A DNA stretch of 64,000 nt from Mortierella sp. BCC40632 (taxonomy: Eukaryota > Mortierellomycota > Mortierellomycetes > Mortierellales > Mortierellaceae): assembly GCA_011634665.1 (NCBI GenBank), contig WAEK01000002.1, positions 2,252,501-2,316,500 on the forward strand, in the 5' to 3' direction. The position numbers and the translations under genes were made by a program. Under the pieces are notes generated by a model. The model did no database searches and was not told where the DNA came from. It saw only the letters and a list, made by a program, of their open reading frames with translations. Every line of letters begins with the position of its first letter. The first letter of the stretch is position 1. Of this stretch, positions 24,801-37,900 are shown in pieces.

Positions 24801-27800
24801 TTTCTTTTACCTTGGAAATGTCATCCGGGCACGACTCGGTCAAGACCGTCCAGACCCTTTCAAATCCTGGATACCGAACTTCGCCACATCCTGTCAAATC
24901 ACATTTCCGGAACAAGGCTCTGTTCATGTACCGAGGCAATTCACAACATTGGACCGTTATTCCAATAAACCCAGACTCGACCAGTGCCTCATTCTCCGAG
25001 GCTTTGAACAGTTCCTTGGCCTTTGACTATTGCAAAATAAAAGGAAAAAAAAAATATTTGGTTAGATGTTGCAGAGAGAAAGAGCCTTATAAAATCTATA
25101 TATCTTCTCCTGTTGCTTTTTCACTTACCAGAATGCTCTGAACCTTTTCACGACGCAGAGTAGGGGCAAGGGGTTTACCCATTGGGAAATAAAACTGTGG
25201 AATCGTTCTCTTTTCCGATTTAGGTACCCCATTGCTCTCATCCGACTTTTCTTCTCCTTGACCCTCCTTGCTCTCTGACCCAACTCCTGATCCTTCATCC
25301 ACAGTCTTTGACTCCTTTTGTTGTTGTTGAAAAGAACCATGCAGGTTGTTCCAACTCGATCGTTTCTTGATCTGAAACTTTTTCCCACCCGAACTATTGT
25401 TGCGTTTCCGACGAGGTTTGAATCCTCCTCCTCCTCCTGTGTTAGTGGATCCAACGACAGGGGTCGTGCTCACTCCATGCATCGCCTGGTTCTCGTCCTC
25501 CAGGTCTACACTGGAAGATTTTGTGGTTGACGGATCCTGAAGTGTGATCTGTTGTTGTTGTGGATGGACAAGAGGCTGCGTTGACGATGTTTCTTCTTCT
25601 TCTTCTTCTTCTTCTTCATCTTCCTCGACATCCTCGTCCTCGTCCTCTTCTGAATCATCATCCTCTTCAAGAGAAACTTCTTTACCCTTGATAGAGTGAA
25701 CAATAAGATCAGCCTTGGTCTGAGATGTCCCCTCTTCCTCGGTCGACTTGGTCTCATCTTTGCAGGTGACTACCGCAGTCAGTGATCGAGGTTGGACCAT
25801 CATCACCTCTTCTTCTTCTTCTTCTTCTTCTTTTCCTTCTTGCTCACTGATGAAAGTCTCGGCCGATTTCAAGGGCATCGCAGCAACTCCAGTCATGTTT
25901 AGCTCGCCTTCAAACTCTTCTACCGTGGTGGCGTTGTCCTGATAAAAATTCTCCTTTTCGCTCACTGGTTGTTCTAGTTCCATCATCGTCCCTGCAACAA
26001 TGTTTTGTGCATGGCGGATCGCCTCTGGGGATGACACGTCATCCGTCACCCTTCCCTCAGTCATGGACTCGATCGTCATTCCCTGGTTCATCGTGGTCAT
26101 CATCAACTCCTTGGATCGAGTACTCGTCTCTGCTTGAGTCTGCATCGTCGTCATCATGGTCAAGGTTGGAGCCAAAGAGTGGCTAGAAAGTACCAGGGTT
26201 GGAGAGGCGAGATTCGTGTCTATTTCATTCGTAGTAATCTCTACCATCTCGACATCATCTGGACTCTGAAGAGGGGTCTCCATCAAATCCATCTCGACTT
26301 GTTCCCGGTCACTGTTGGAACCTTGACCATCGGATGGATCCCGATCATCTACTTCCATCGAATCCGATTCCGAGACGACAATACTTTCAAGACTGGAACG
26401 GCGGGGTGAAGGAGTTACAGAAGAGGACAAAAGTGGTTGCTGCTGCTGTTGTTGTTGTTGGTTCAAGGTAGAAAGAGCTAGAGGTCTAGACAAGAGTCCA
26501 CCTCGATCGAATTTCTCTTTGAGATTATTATCACTTTTGCTTGTCGAAAGACTAGGTCGTCGTAAAGGTTTCATGGTCCGCATCGGAGTGAATGCGCCAC
26601 CATTGCCTGTCAATCGAGACTCGTTGTAGTGACCTGTCTCTGAGGCGAGCATTGTATTCAAAGGACGTGAACCACTAGAGTTGAGAGAAGCGTTGAGTCC
26701 TGTGGAAGCGCTCGGGGATGAGTATGGGGTCGAACCAAGAGTATGGAAGAAAGAGTTGTTGGTAGAAAGCAAAGGTGCAGATGTGTTCTTGATTGAAGCC
26801 TTTAGGATATCGGCGTCTAGTAGTTTGTGATCAGGTGACAAATGAGGTGGGAAAAATGGTTAAAAAGCTAACAATTATCTCGTCAAAGAACAAAATAAAC
26901 TAATAATACTTACATGACATCTGACTCGACGCTAGCGTGGGGGCTGATCGCGTTCTTCGCAACGTATACATTGGTGTCGCGCTCTGTCCACTTTCTTGTC
27001 CTTGTGGATGACTCTCATTCTCTTGAGGATCACCCGTCAATGACTCTGTCGTGCTCGTTCGAATCAGTGCACTGTCGTCCATCCAACGACCACTGCTCCC
27101 ACTTGCACTTGTACTTTCCCGAACCTCCTCCACTTTTGTTGACAACGGTGTGGATTTCCGCATTGACGAAAGAACGTGCAGGATTGATTTGGCAAAGGAT
27201 CGCTCTGTAGATGGACTAGCTCCTTCCTGAACCATGGTTGACAATGACTGGAGGGCCGATTGTGACATTTGTCCGGGTTGGCTCGACTCTGTCGAGTGTC
27301 GCGATTCGTGGCGAAACGTCAAACAAGGTGACGAAGAGGAAGAGGAGGAAGAGGACGAGGCCAAGGAAGGTGAGAAGGAGGGACTCGGAGACAAAGAAGA
27401 CAGCGTGTCGGGTATCGGTGAAGGTGAAAGTGGTAGAGAGTGCGAATGGACTCCTTTCAATGAGTTGTTCCAAGTCGCGGTATCTTGTTGTGGTTGTTGT
27501 TGTGAAACATGACCCAAAGGCCTAGATGGTTCCTGAGGAACAGCAGCAGCAACAGTCCTGGCTTGTCTTTGAGTTTTGTCCTCGACTTCTCCTTCGATCG
27601 ACAATGACATTGAGGCAGAAGACAATGAAGGCGATGATGACCGTGCAGCGTCGTAGAGAGCCTTGGAAAGAGACTGATGTTGAACTAAACCCCGCTTTTC
27701 CTTGGCTCCACCTGTCAGTAACACAAATTTACCGTGTTGAAGAGGCGGGCTCGTCTTAACCGCACGGTCCTGGATATGATCTTCCAATGTCCACGGCTCA

Positions 27801-30672
27801 AACTCTGATAGAGATGATTAATTGATTAATTGATCGATATTTTTTTTTTGTTGTTGTTGTTTTTGTCAAGTCGTGGCGATTGTCCAGGATCCCAATGTAA
27901 GTGATTACGGCATAGTGGCAGTCAATGTCAGCAGGATTGAGAGAGAACGCGCCCATCCAGTCGATCGCAAAGAAGGAAAAAAAAAAAAAGGGGGAGGGGA
28001 GGGGGAGTGTGGGGGAGATAGGGAGAAAAAGTACGTGTGTGAGAGAAAAAGAAGAGAAAAGAGGAGAAAGAAAGAAAGAGTTTTTGCGACCGATAGATCG
28101 GCAGTAACATGGATATATATATAAATAAAAAATACAAAGAATCCATTAGTAACCTATAATTACCTCCGCTCACACACCCTTTATCGGAAGAAAAAAGTCC
28201 AGAACGCGCCTTTTCTCTCTCTCGCTCGCTCGCTCGCTCTCCGTCTCCTTCATCCCCCTTTTAAAATCCCCTTCTCCCCTTCCCCCTCCCTCCCTCCCCC
28301 AAAAACATCGTTTTCGTTCTCCATTACCTTTTTGATCAAGCCCAGAAAGCGCTGCATGGTGGTGGTGGTGATGGTGATGATGATGGTGGTGGTGATGGTG
28401 GTGAAGGTGATGGTAGTGTTGTAGACCATCCTTCTTTCGTGACGGACTGAGTGGTGGGGTCCCTGCAGTACCATGGCGACCTCTTGGAGAGTTGGGTTTT
28501 TGAGGTGATCTGGGTACAGGAACACTCGAGGTCCTGGGCGAACTCGGTCCTGCAGACGACGAGGACGTAGGCGAAGAGGCCGTCGAGGCTGTGGCAAGGA
28601 CATATGAGTACAGCATCGGACTCTTATCGTTCCCAGAGGACTGTACCCCTCTTGGGGAAGACGATGTCGCTGATGGCGACAATGGTGATGACGGGTCCTC
28701 TAGCTTGGAGATCGAGATCGAATCCAGGGTTGGCGATTGGACCAACACAACAGGTGGAGCGAGCTGTGGGAAATCAGGACTGGTGGCGAGCAGACTGAAA
28801 GATGAGCTGCTGTCCCGGTGGTTTCTGTGGCCAGTACCGTCGTACGCGGATCCGGACAAAGAGACACCTCGCTGGAACTGGCGATGTGCCGAAAAGGACT
28901 CTACTCGCATGGACGAAGAGGAGGACAACCCTGAAGAGAGAGTAGAGGCCTGCGTGGGAGGACTGAAGCAGCGCTTGTTTGGGTGGAGCGATGAGGGCGA
29001 TAGGGAACCCTCCCCGTCGGATTCATGCAGGGGTGCAGCGGTGGCGACCGGGGACAGACTCGAAGAAGGTGATGAGGACGATGCGATGGGTGAGGAAGTG
29101 AGAGAAGGCTTTGTTGATGGTGCCGTGCTGTGGTGAGACGTCTTGGTCGGTCGAGATGAGCCGCTCTTTTTACTGCCCTTGCTTGCACTGCTTTCACTCG
29201 AATGACATTGAAATCCTGTGACAATTGGATGGCTACTACTTCCGCTACCACTGTTGCTGCTGTGGCTGCTGCTGATCCTTGAATGGAAAGAAAAATCCAA
29301 AGTCGATTCTGGAGAATGTGCATGTGCAAAAGCCGCCTCCATGCTGTCGTTTGATTTTCTGCGTCCAGTAAAGGCTATCGGACTAGTACACGGTACCGCC
29401 AGATGCGAAGACTGTGTGGGCGATCCGATAGGAGAACGACCGGCCATGGCCATGTGAATGTGCAAACGACTCGTAGCTGGCGGCGAAGGTGAGGGTGAAG
29501 GGATATCATCCCCCAGTCCATGGGGTCCCGCATAGATCGGCACAGGCTCACTCTTTAGATACCGCCCATATCGGGAAGCGCATTGTGACGGTGAGAGCTT
29601 GCCCATGTCGTGGCAATTGCTGCATCCACAACGTGGCGTTGTCCTACTCGACCCTCCTGGTGAACGTTGTCGCTGGTGGGGTGGACTTGTGGCCAAGGAT
29701 AGTGAAGAGCCTTGGTTGGACAACGTTGACGCAGACTCGTGTCGGCACAGTGATTCCTCGAGAGATGTCGCGGCCTTGGCTTTGGATCGGTGTCCCTTGA
29801 GAACGCGTTTTGTCCCAGAGGTCGAGGCGACAGGCGACAAAGAGGCTGAGGCACGTCGTGAGCCAGACTTTGAACTTCTGGTCCGACCTGCAGTACTTTC
29901 TTCGCCCATATTTGAGCCTGAGCCTGATGAGCTTGTCCCTGAACCAGAGCCAGCGGTGGGGTCACTCTTTGAGTCTAATTTCCGTCCGTGCTCGTGTTCA
30001 AGGACATCCTCCATTGGTTGTGGCAACTGGGTCTGGTTTTCCTGCGGATCGTCGCGTCCAGGCACGTGCGCTACTGATCCTTCAGTCCTGGGGAGAGCAG
30101 AGGCTTCTCCTGCGATCCAGATCAATGCATCTTCTCTCATCTCATCAGCAACATCCACATCCGAGGATTTATGCGATCCATGGTCCGATGCAGTCTCGCG
30201 ATGAGTGGACCGATGGTGGTGATGGTGGTGATGGCGGTGGTGAGGCTGGTTGTGGCTGTGGAGGAAGTGGTGATGGTGGCTGTCGTTCTGTTGACTTGAC
30301 TGTATGTCCTGATACTTGGACCATTCCTCGGAGGTGCCCTCTCTTGACCAGGGCATCGGTGGGGATACGGGCGAGTGTTCACCATTGGCACGGATAGTTT
30401 TGCCCGAGGAAGCACCAGCAGAATGCTATTCGAGAAAAGAGAGTGTATGTGTGTGTGTATGTGAGCGAGGCGTGGTTAGTTAAGCTCCATGGGACAAGGA
30501 TGCACGACGACATACATCCATCCACGCATACAGAGGACAAGATTCAGATCGCAAGTATGCGTGTGTGTCTCTTTCACTGTCATTGTGTTCTTTGGTTGCA
30601 CCAGGATTTAAGAAACCAGAGAGCAGAGAACAGAGAGTGAGGTGTTTGTGTATGTTTCTGTGGAGTGTGAAT

Positions 30673-30710
<38 letters not shown>

Positions 30711-31227
30711 CGTGTCAATAAAAAATCAGGGGTCAAAGGGAAAAATAGCAGACAAGGGAGTGCATCGACCCAAAGACAATATTCGAAAAGGGAAAAAAAA
30801 GTCTCTCTCCTCTGTCTCTTTCGATCGATCAGTCAGTCAGTCAGTCAGTCGGTCGGTCGGTCGGTCGGTCCGAGGCATCGCCCCCGGTCATGGCAGGATG
30901 AGATGGGATCACATCGTATCAAAAAAGAAAAAAGAAAAAAGAAGGAGGTTCCATCATGGGAAGAAAAGGATCTCTCTCTCTTTGACTTCAATAACCCAAA
31001 AAGCCAAGACGCACGGCATCTCTCTCCTTCTCTTTCTCTCTCTCTGTATGTGCGTGTGTGCGTATGTGCGTGTGTGTGTGTGTGTATGTGTGTCCAACCC
31101 TTCTATCCTCTCCCATTGTATCGCTTGTCGGGCTGCGTCGGGCTGCAACAAAAGGGCAAAGAAGGGACTATTGTGACCCAGCCATGATCTCAGCTTCCAT
31201 ATTGAACGGGAGGGTCCGCGAGAGAAA

Positions 31228-31264
<37 letters not shown>

Positions 31265-31659
31265 AAAAAGCGCAGGAGCCACCACGACGGAGTGTGTGCA
31301 AGTGGATGTTTTGTGTGGATGTGTTTGTGAATGGCTAGCGTGTGTGTTGTGCGTGTGTGTGTATGCTTGTGTATGTGTGCGTGTGTGTGTGTGTGAATGT
31401 GTGTGTGTGTGCGTGCGTGCATGCGATGCGTGCTCAGGCAGAGGCATGTCGGACAGAGTTGTGCAGGGGCAAACAGGCGAACAAGCAGGGGTTTGACAAA
31501 GAGAGATCATGGCGCTCGCCACCGCTGCTGACACTGCGATTGCCCTGCTCATGCCCTTACTCCTGTTTCTTCTATTCCTGTGTTGCTGCTGTTGTTGCTT
31601 ACTAGGGTTGTCGCCTGGTCCTATTGTCACTGTGGGTGAGCAATATTGGTACTACTCTT

Positions 31660-31747
<88 letters not shown>

Positions 31748-32193
31748 GGAAGCAGTCCCTGTGGAGTCAATTCATCCAGGAGAGAGAAAGAGAGGAATGA
31801 AAGCGAGATGCCATGAAACTGGCTCAATAACCATGAGACCTCATGAACACAAATGCATCTTTGGACAATGTGGCTCATGCACAAGTCTCGGACATTGACT
31901 CGAACCTCTGGCTCGGCGTCCGAAGGAAGGAGAAGGAGAAGAAAAGGGCCTCGTTCGTTTTTTTTTTTTTTTTTTACCTCAGCAGTAGTGGTCTCTGTCG
32001 ACCGATCCTTGTCCGCCACGCTCTGTAAACGTTCAAGAGAGATCCTTCGATGGTGGCTACTCAACTGTGGTTGCTGCTGTTGTTGCTGTTGCTGTGGCGA
32101 AAGAGACTGGTGGTTTGTGTGCTTGGAATGCATGCCAACTGACCCTTCTCCGGCCTCGTGTCCAGGGCCCATCTGAGAAGTGAATGCACGCAC
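21801..32193 (-). CDS. PP2A B''-type regulatory subunit with a giant N-terminal extension
   Basis: Targets PP2A and senses calcium through EF-hands, like PPP2R3. Eight exons join without phase conflict: 32193-31978, 30425-28328, 27804-26914, 26816-25129, 25026-24811, 24722-24584, 24429-22446 and 22320-21801, about 2583 aa. The B'' core starts near IPQFYFPMGKP. It continues with PRYMNRALFRKCDLTGCGEV, ILQDLVLFHPGLEFL, ETVITRIFYDANRRHG and DCFSYKHFYVIYCKFWELDQ. Next come KGFIWFLLAETDK, the canonical EF-hand DLDGDGILSVYEL, and SPWLVYVEAEYEKLV. Human forms are roughly 400-1150 aa, so the roughly 1,600-residue N-terminus is unusual. That part is Ser/Pro-rich with His and Gln runs; a Gln-rich insert, a long Asp run and an acidic tail interrupt or follow the core. 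Exon 1 and its 1.5 kb intron are the weakest part. A further 5' exon near 33487 (MFGKKRNDLS) is possible. Confidence 0.82.
22919..23040. repeat. GAT/GAC codon run (poly-Asp tract)
   Basis: A trinucleotide run read on the minus strand as consecutive Asp codons, with Glu-rich flanks, inside the B'' subunit C-terminal half. It uses mixed GAT and GAC codons, so it is an imperfect repeat, which suggests selection for acidity rather than pure slippage. Confidence 0.9.
28355..28415. repeat. CAC/CAT codon run (poly-His tract)
   Basis: On the minus strand this encodes about 17 histidines interrupted by one Leu, close to the end of exon 2 of the B'' gene. Mixed CAC and CAT codons. A second His-rich patch occurs near 30205-30290 at the start of the same exon. 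Confidence 0.9.
30823..30870. repeat. tetranucleotide repeat GTCA then GTCG
   Basis: A compound tetranucleotide array: GATC, then AGTC repeats, switching to GGTC repeats, spanning about 48 bp in the proposed B'' intron 1. Confidence 0.9.
31662..31742. repeat. (GA)n microsatellite, about 81 bp
   Basis: One of the longest perfect GA tracts in the window, within the proposed first intron of the B'' gene. Likely length-polymorphic. Confidence 0.97.
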
Positions 32194-33037
32194 GCGTACA
32201 GAGAGAGAGAGAGAGAGAGAGAAGGGATAAGAGAGAGATGCACTCTACACTCTGCCAACTGTCTTAAATGCGGCGATGTTGCTTCTTTTCTTTTCTTTTC
32301 TTTTTCCTTCCAGTCCTTGGAACAAGAAGACAGAGAGAGAGAGATGAAGGAGAAAGAGAGATGCGCGAGACGATAGTCGAGAGATTTAAAAAGAAACACG
32401 TTCAGAGTCTGGTTCCTGTGCCTTTCTCTCTCTTTCTTCTTTTTTTTTTTTCCTTTGATTAGTTCTTCTCGTTCAGTATGTTGCTGGCCGCCGAGTGCGT
32501 GTGCGGCGTGTGGATGGATGTGATTAAGAAAGAGAAAGAAAAAAAAAAAAAAAAAAAGAAAAGGGTGTGAGGAATGTGTTCGTTCCTGTGAAAGGAGTAC
32601 AGAGATAGAGGAGAGAGAGAGAGAGAGAGAGAAAAAAAACGAAAAAAGGTGGCATGTGAACGTGGGGTAAAAAGAGAGGGGGGGAGGAAGGAGAGAGGTG
32701 TCCAGAAGCAAGGAGTCGTGGCTGCCGGGTGGCTGCGTGGGTGGGGGAGAAAGAGAGAGAAAGAGAGAGAGAGAGAGAGGAGGAGGATGGCGACGGAGAA
32801 GAACGCAATGGTCAGGACAATACGACGGGGGTCCCCGAATGGTCCCAGAGAAGAAGCAGGCACGCTGCAAGAGATGTGAAACGAGGAGCGGATGGCACGA
32901 GCCAGAGAGACCAGTCTTGCTGTTGGTCGAGGTGATGAGTGGAACAGAACAAAATAGGTAGAAGGGGACGATGGAAGAGAAGACAAGAAAACGAGAAAGA
33001 AGGAAAGAAAGAAGGAAAGAAAGAAAGAGAGAAAGAG

Positions 33038-33081
<44 letters not shown>

Positions 33082-34467
33082 AAGAGAACGAGGGACAAGA
33101 GAGAGAGAGAAGAGAAAGAAAAGAAGAGAGAGAGAGAGAGAGAAAGGAATGGGAATGAGCGATGCAAGTGGGCTGCGTCGTGTATGCAAGTTCCTGCTTG
33201 TGTCGATGCGAGGTTGGGAAAGGCAGACGACAGAAAAGAAAAGGGAGCGAGCGAGAGAGCGAGCGAGTCGAAGAGAAAAAAAAAAAAAAAAAAAAAAACA
33301 CACAAAAGGGGAAAGGTGGTGGAAGAAGAAGAAGAGGGAGCGAGCCGTGGGCCACTTTGGCTGCCGCTGGTGGGGTTGGGGCACTTGGTGGGCAGAGAGT
33401 CCCCAGCCCCTGCGGATTCTCTGCTCGGTCACCGGCACCGGTTGAGTCATCTTTAATGGACAAGTCGTTTCTTTTTTTGCCAAACACTCTCTTTCTTTCT
33501 TTCTCTTTCTCTCCCCTTCTCTCTCTCTCTCTTTCTCGCTTTAAACCGCTTTCACTTCACCATCTACAAGCTAGTCTCTAGTGGAGATGGACCGTTTGGC
33601 CCACGAAACAAAAAAGAGCAGGATCTGCAAAGCACGCACCAAGAGAGCGCGAAGCGCAGGAGAGCAGGCGACACAGAGACAGGAGTGCATCGAGAAAGGG
33701 ATTGCTCGTTACCCAGTAGAAAGGCTCCGTACCAAAGAGCGCACCGGCAATGGCGGCGGCGGCAACAGCGGCGGCAACAGCGGCGATGCCAGCAGCAAGC
33801 AGTGGTAGCGGGAAGGGGAGAGGCGGAGGGGGGGGGGGTGTGAGCGCAGGTGCTCGCAGCATCAACAGCAACAGCAACAACAGCAACATGCGGTAGAATA
33901 GAACGAACGGGGAGAGAGAGAAAAGAAGAAAAAAAAAAGGTAAGAGAAAGAGGGGGACCACGGAGCGCCCCGCGCTGTCATTGTCACCACGGCTAGGCGT
34001 CAGCGAGGGGTGGCGTGGGGTTGTCGGAGACACGCACAGGCAAGGCGACGGCAAAAAAGGGGCCCGCGGACGCGCAGGGTCGAGGGCCGGGAAAGGGGGA
34101 GAGAGAGAGAAAGAGAGAGAGAGAAAGAAAGAGGAAAGGGGAAGGACCTGCGACGAGATATGCGGGACAGCCGTGCTAATGTCATTTTTTTTCTTTTCTG
34201 ACCACGGTCGCCCCCGGGGTCCAGGACCACAATGACCATTTGCAGAACAGAGACCATAGTGACCCATGATGCCCAACCCTCGAGGAGACACGACCAGGAA
34301 GGAACTTTTTTTTTATGAATCAGGTGCAGATCAGCGTCCCTTTTGTCCTTGGAGATGACAGACGATTTCGCAACAGGAACGATTGTGCTGGGACGTAGCG
34401 AATGCACCATGGCGCAGCCGAACCTCAAGGAGGTCCAACCACACCAGCTCCAGACAAGTCTCCCAAG

Positions 34468-34505
<38 letters not shown>

Positions 34506-34570
34506 GTAGACAGTAGACAGTGACAGAAGAAGGGACGGGGAGGGGTATGGAACAGCGCGTGGGGTGGGGG

Positions 34571-34607
<37 letters not shown>

Positions 34608-34906
34608 CGTATAGTCTACAGTGGCATCTCCAATCTCCATGCGTCGCTCTGCCAGGGGAAAAGCGGGAGTAAAAAAAAAACTCAGGGATGGACCAATTTT
34701 TTTTTTGTGTGTCCTTTTGAAGGCTCCGCTATGATGCCAAAGCGCTGACACAGAACTCTGAGCAAGTAGCACAAGGACGCCCCCATGTACCTTCCGCCCC
34801 CGCCCTGCATCAAGGTCCTTTGCCTCGCCCACATCACTCAAGCATGCACCCAAGAAAAAAAAAAAAAAAAGTTTTTTTTGTGACATCATTGGCACAGGGC
34901 AGAATT

Positions 34907-34958
<52 letters not shown>

Positions 34959-34983
34959 AAAGAAAAAAGAAAAGAAACCTCGT
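32194..34983. other. region between the B'' and PTP genes, no gene established
   Basis: Dominated by GA tracts (32201-32223, 32752-32780, 33040-33080, 33125-33145, 34573-34602, 34915-34955), poly-A runs and (GGC)-like codons near 33750-33800. A minus-strand ATG at 33487 opens MFGKKRNDLSIKDDSTGAG, which is not repeat-derived and might be a 5' exon of the B'' gene. No clean splice donor pairs it to the next exon. Confidence 0.4.
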
Positions 34984-37900
34984 CTACCCGAAAAAGGAAA
35001 AGCTATTGTCTGCCGACGTCTTGGACAATGACGCGTTTGCTGAGCCACAGGAGGTTCCAGCTCCTCGACTGGTATCATTCAAAGACGCGGGGCTAATCAG
35101 ACCCGTCACGCCCTCAATCTTCAGGTGACTGATCAACAGATGCCAAAAGATCGCCTCATAACAAAACACATACTGTCGAAGAGTCTGCACCATCGATAGT
35201 CGTTGGTCTCGGAACATGTCCACCAACGCAAACACAGTATCCTTGCGAGCTCCCATTGCTTCAATCTCCTCCTCCTCCTCTTCTTCTCCTTTCTCACCAT
35301 TCTTCCTTGACATGAAGGCTTTCAGAGATGCTCGTGGATCCCGTGGATACTCCTTCTCTTTATCTTGAATCGCCTCTGGATGCTCACGGAACTCGGATAG
35401 GATTGTATCAATCACGCAGAATGCACCTGTTCGACCACATCCTGCTGAGCAATGAACCACCATCGGACCAGCCTGTTTGGGGGTCGTCTTGCCCTTGTTG
35501 TGTTCGTTCGCGAGTCGGATCACCTCTAGGACCTGCAACGGCGACTCGGGGACTCCAAGATCTGGCCAGCCAGTGTATTGGATCTGTGTAATTATCCGTC
35601 CCTCAGACTCGGGCTTGGTCTTGGTGCTTCCTTCTTGTACAGATCGAAGCCTCATTTGTCGAACTAAGACTGTATCCATTGCAGGATTGGGTTGCCATTC
35701 TCTTATAAATTCGACCCGTTGCTGTCCGAGGTCGAGGATGGGTTCTTGTGAAGTTGGCCAGTATTGGTGACATTTAATTCGTCCCATCTCCAGTTCTCTT
35801 GTCAGCATTACGACCACACTTGATCTTTGCTCGTCCACCATCTGCCAAAAGTCAGGGATTGTGGATGGCAAAGGCGCCTGTGTGGCAATGTATGATTTGC
35901 CAGACGAGCCTGTTTGGAGCAAGGAGGCGTTGATATAGTCGTCACGGTCTGTGCGTGTGGTGGCCTGGAGCTTGATTCTTGTTTGGTCAAAGGGCCAGAC
36001 GTTGGAGTATCTGTTCTTGAGACCCTTCTCGAGACCAGAGCAGATGCTGTGTGTGACTGGTCGGCCATCTCTCATAGACTCGGGTAGCATCAATAGAGCC
36101 AGTCGCTTCTTTTCGATCTTTTCGATTTTCTACGAGAGAGAGAGAGAGGGAGAGAGAGAGATGATGATGATGAAGCAGGAGTGGACAGAGAGAAACAGTA
36201 AAACAAAAAGGGTTAGGAGATGAATAGGAATGAGTCTTCTCTTCTTCTTCTTGCACTTTTACTCGCTCACACAGTCTCTTACACCCTCTCTCTCTCTCTC
36301 TCTCTCTCTAGACCCTGGGAACAACCTTTGTACGACAAGGACAAAGCGCCAGGAGAGAGGTCTGGTTTGAATCTCAGACCAATGAATTTTTTAAAGTCAA
36401 TTAACCTACCTGGAACAAATTCGCCAACATGGTCTTACCATGCGGTTCCTGAACCGCCTGTGATAGCCACCGCGGAAGTCGGTCGCTCAACTTGTGCACC
36501 GCTGCTGCATCCATCCCCATTGGATACCGCACCGAGATCTCTTCCGTTATATTGGTGTTCAGGCCCATGGACTGTCGTACACTCTCAAACAACGGATTCA
36601 CATTCGGATTCTCGAGCATAGGCGTCTGACAAACAGAGGCCACAGGGCCGTTTGCGCAACCACGGTTGCCCGATGCAGCAAACCCACTCGCAGCTCTTGA
36701 TTGGGGTAGTGTTGCACCCGGGAGTGATCCGAGATGCAGCCGACACCGCAGAGGCGCACGGGCAGTGCCAACAGAGTTTGTTGGTGTTGTTGTTGTTGTT
36801 GTTTTTGTTGTTGTTGATGTTGTTGTTGTTTTTGTTGCTGGTGTTGTTGCGCGGATGGCAACGACTGGTTTGGCGGGATAAGACCGGCGTGCATTATCAT
36901 CAGTCCCTACGCCATGGCCGCCATTGGCGTCACAAGGGTCAGACTGACCAGGCTGAGCGCCTTCTGGGCCGTTGTCCAATGAGGCCTCATCTTTACGGCA
37001 GCACAGCGAGGCATGGTCATGAACAAATGCATTAAATCCGCCTGTTCCAATCCACGGAGGATTCAGAATGGACGAGGAAGGAAAAAGAGAAAGAGAGGAA
37101 AGAGAGCGAGATCCTGTTGGTTAGTGAAATCAACTTTGACATGATTCGCACGAGTCGCCATGGCCAAGGGCGCCTTTGCCGTTCTTGGACAGAGGCACCT
37201 GATTCAATAGTGCCCGCGCGGAAGCAACAAGAGTTAAGGAGAGGAGGAGGGGAGGGGAGGAGGAGAGAAGAGGAGAGAAAGAGAAACGACAGAGGGTACA
37301 TTGCAAATGACGGAGCAGAGAAGCAACCACCCAATGGCTGAACAGGGGTCGTGGACAAGCGTCCTTTGAATGAGCAGATTCGACGCTCGGCCACGCTTGA
37401 ATCTCTGTCTTTCTTTCTTTCTCTCTCTCCTCTCTGGCCAACGAGAACCGTTGAACCTTCTTCCTTACACTCCAGACCCTTTTGCTCTTGTTCCCGCGCT
37501 CTTTCTCCTCTCCTCTCTCCTCTCTCTTTCTCTTTCTCTCCCTGATAAATGACCATTTTAAATAGCACTAATTGCCATCAAGAGAGAAAGTAAAAAAACA
37601 ATAATAATAGCAATAATAATAATAACAGTAGTGATAACTCTCCTTACCATGAACAAAACCAATACAGGACATGTAACCTTCCTTGCGAAACTTTTGCGCG
37701 AGTGAGAATGTGGTCGTGCCCTTGATAGGGGCTACCCCTGTGGCATCGAAAATGACAATGTTGTGGAATTGGCGCCAATCTGAAAACCGTTCCGCCTCTT
37801 GCTCCGAGGCAAGGTGCTCGGTCACCATCTTTAACGAGTACATGGGTCGCTTGAGAAGAACATTGGGTACAGTGATGCTGATGGCTGTCTTGATCGACCG

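Noticed and set aside
32061..33305. Long minus-strand frame of 414 codons, mostly Ser/Leu/Phe
   Set aside because: It is the translation of GA/CT and poly-A tracts; no domain, and the frame crosses the likely 5' region of the B'' gene.
33578..34291. Minus-strand frame of 237 codons beginning MSPRGLGIMGHYG
   Set aside because: Most of it is Pro/Ser/Leu/Ala low complexity from simple repeats; no recognisable motif or splice support.
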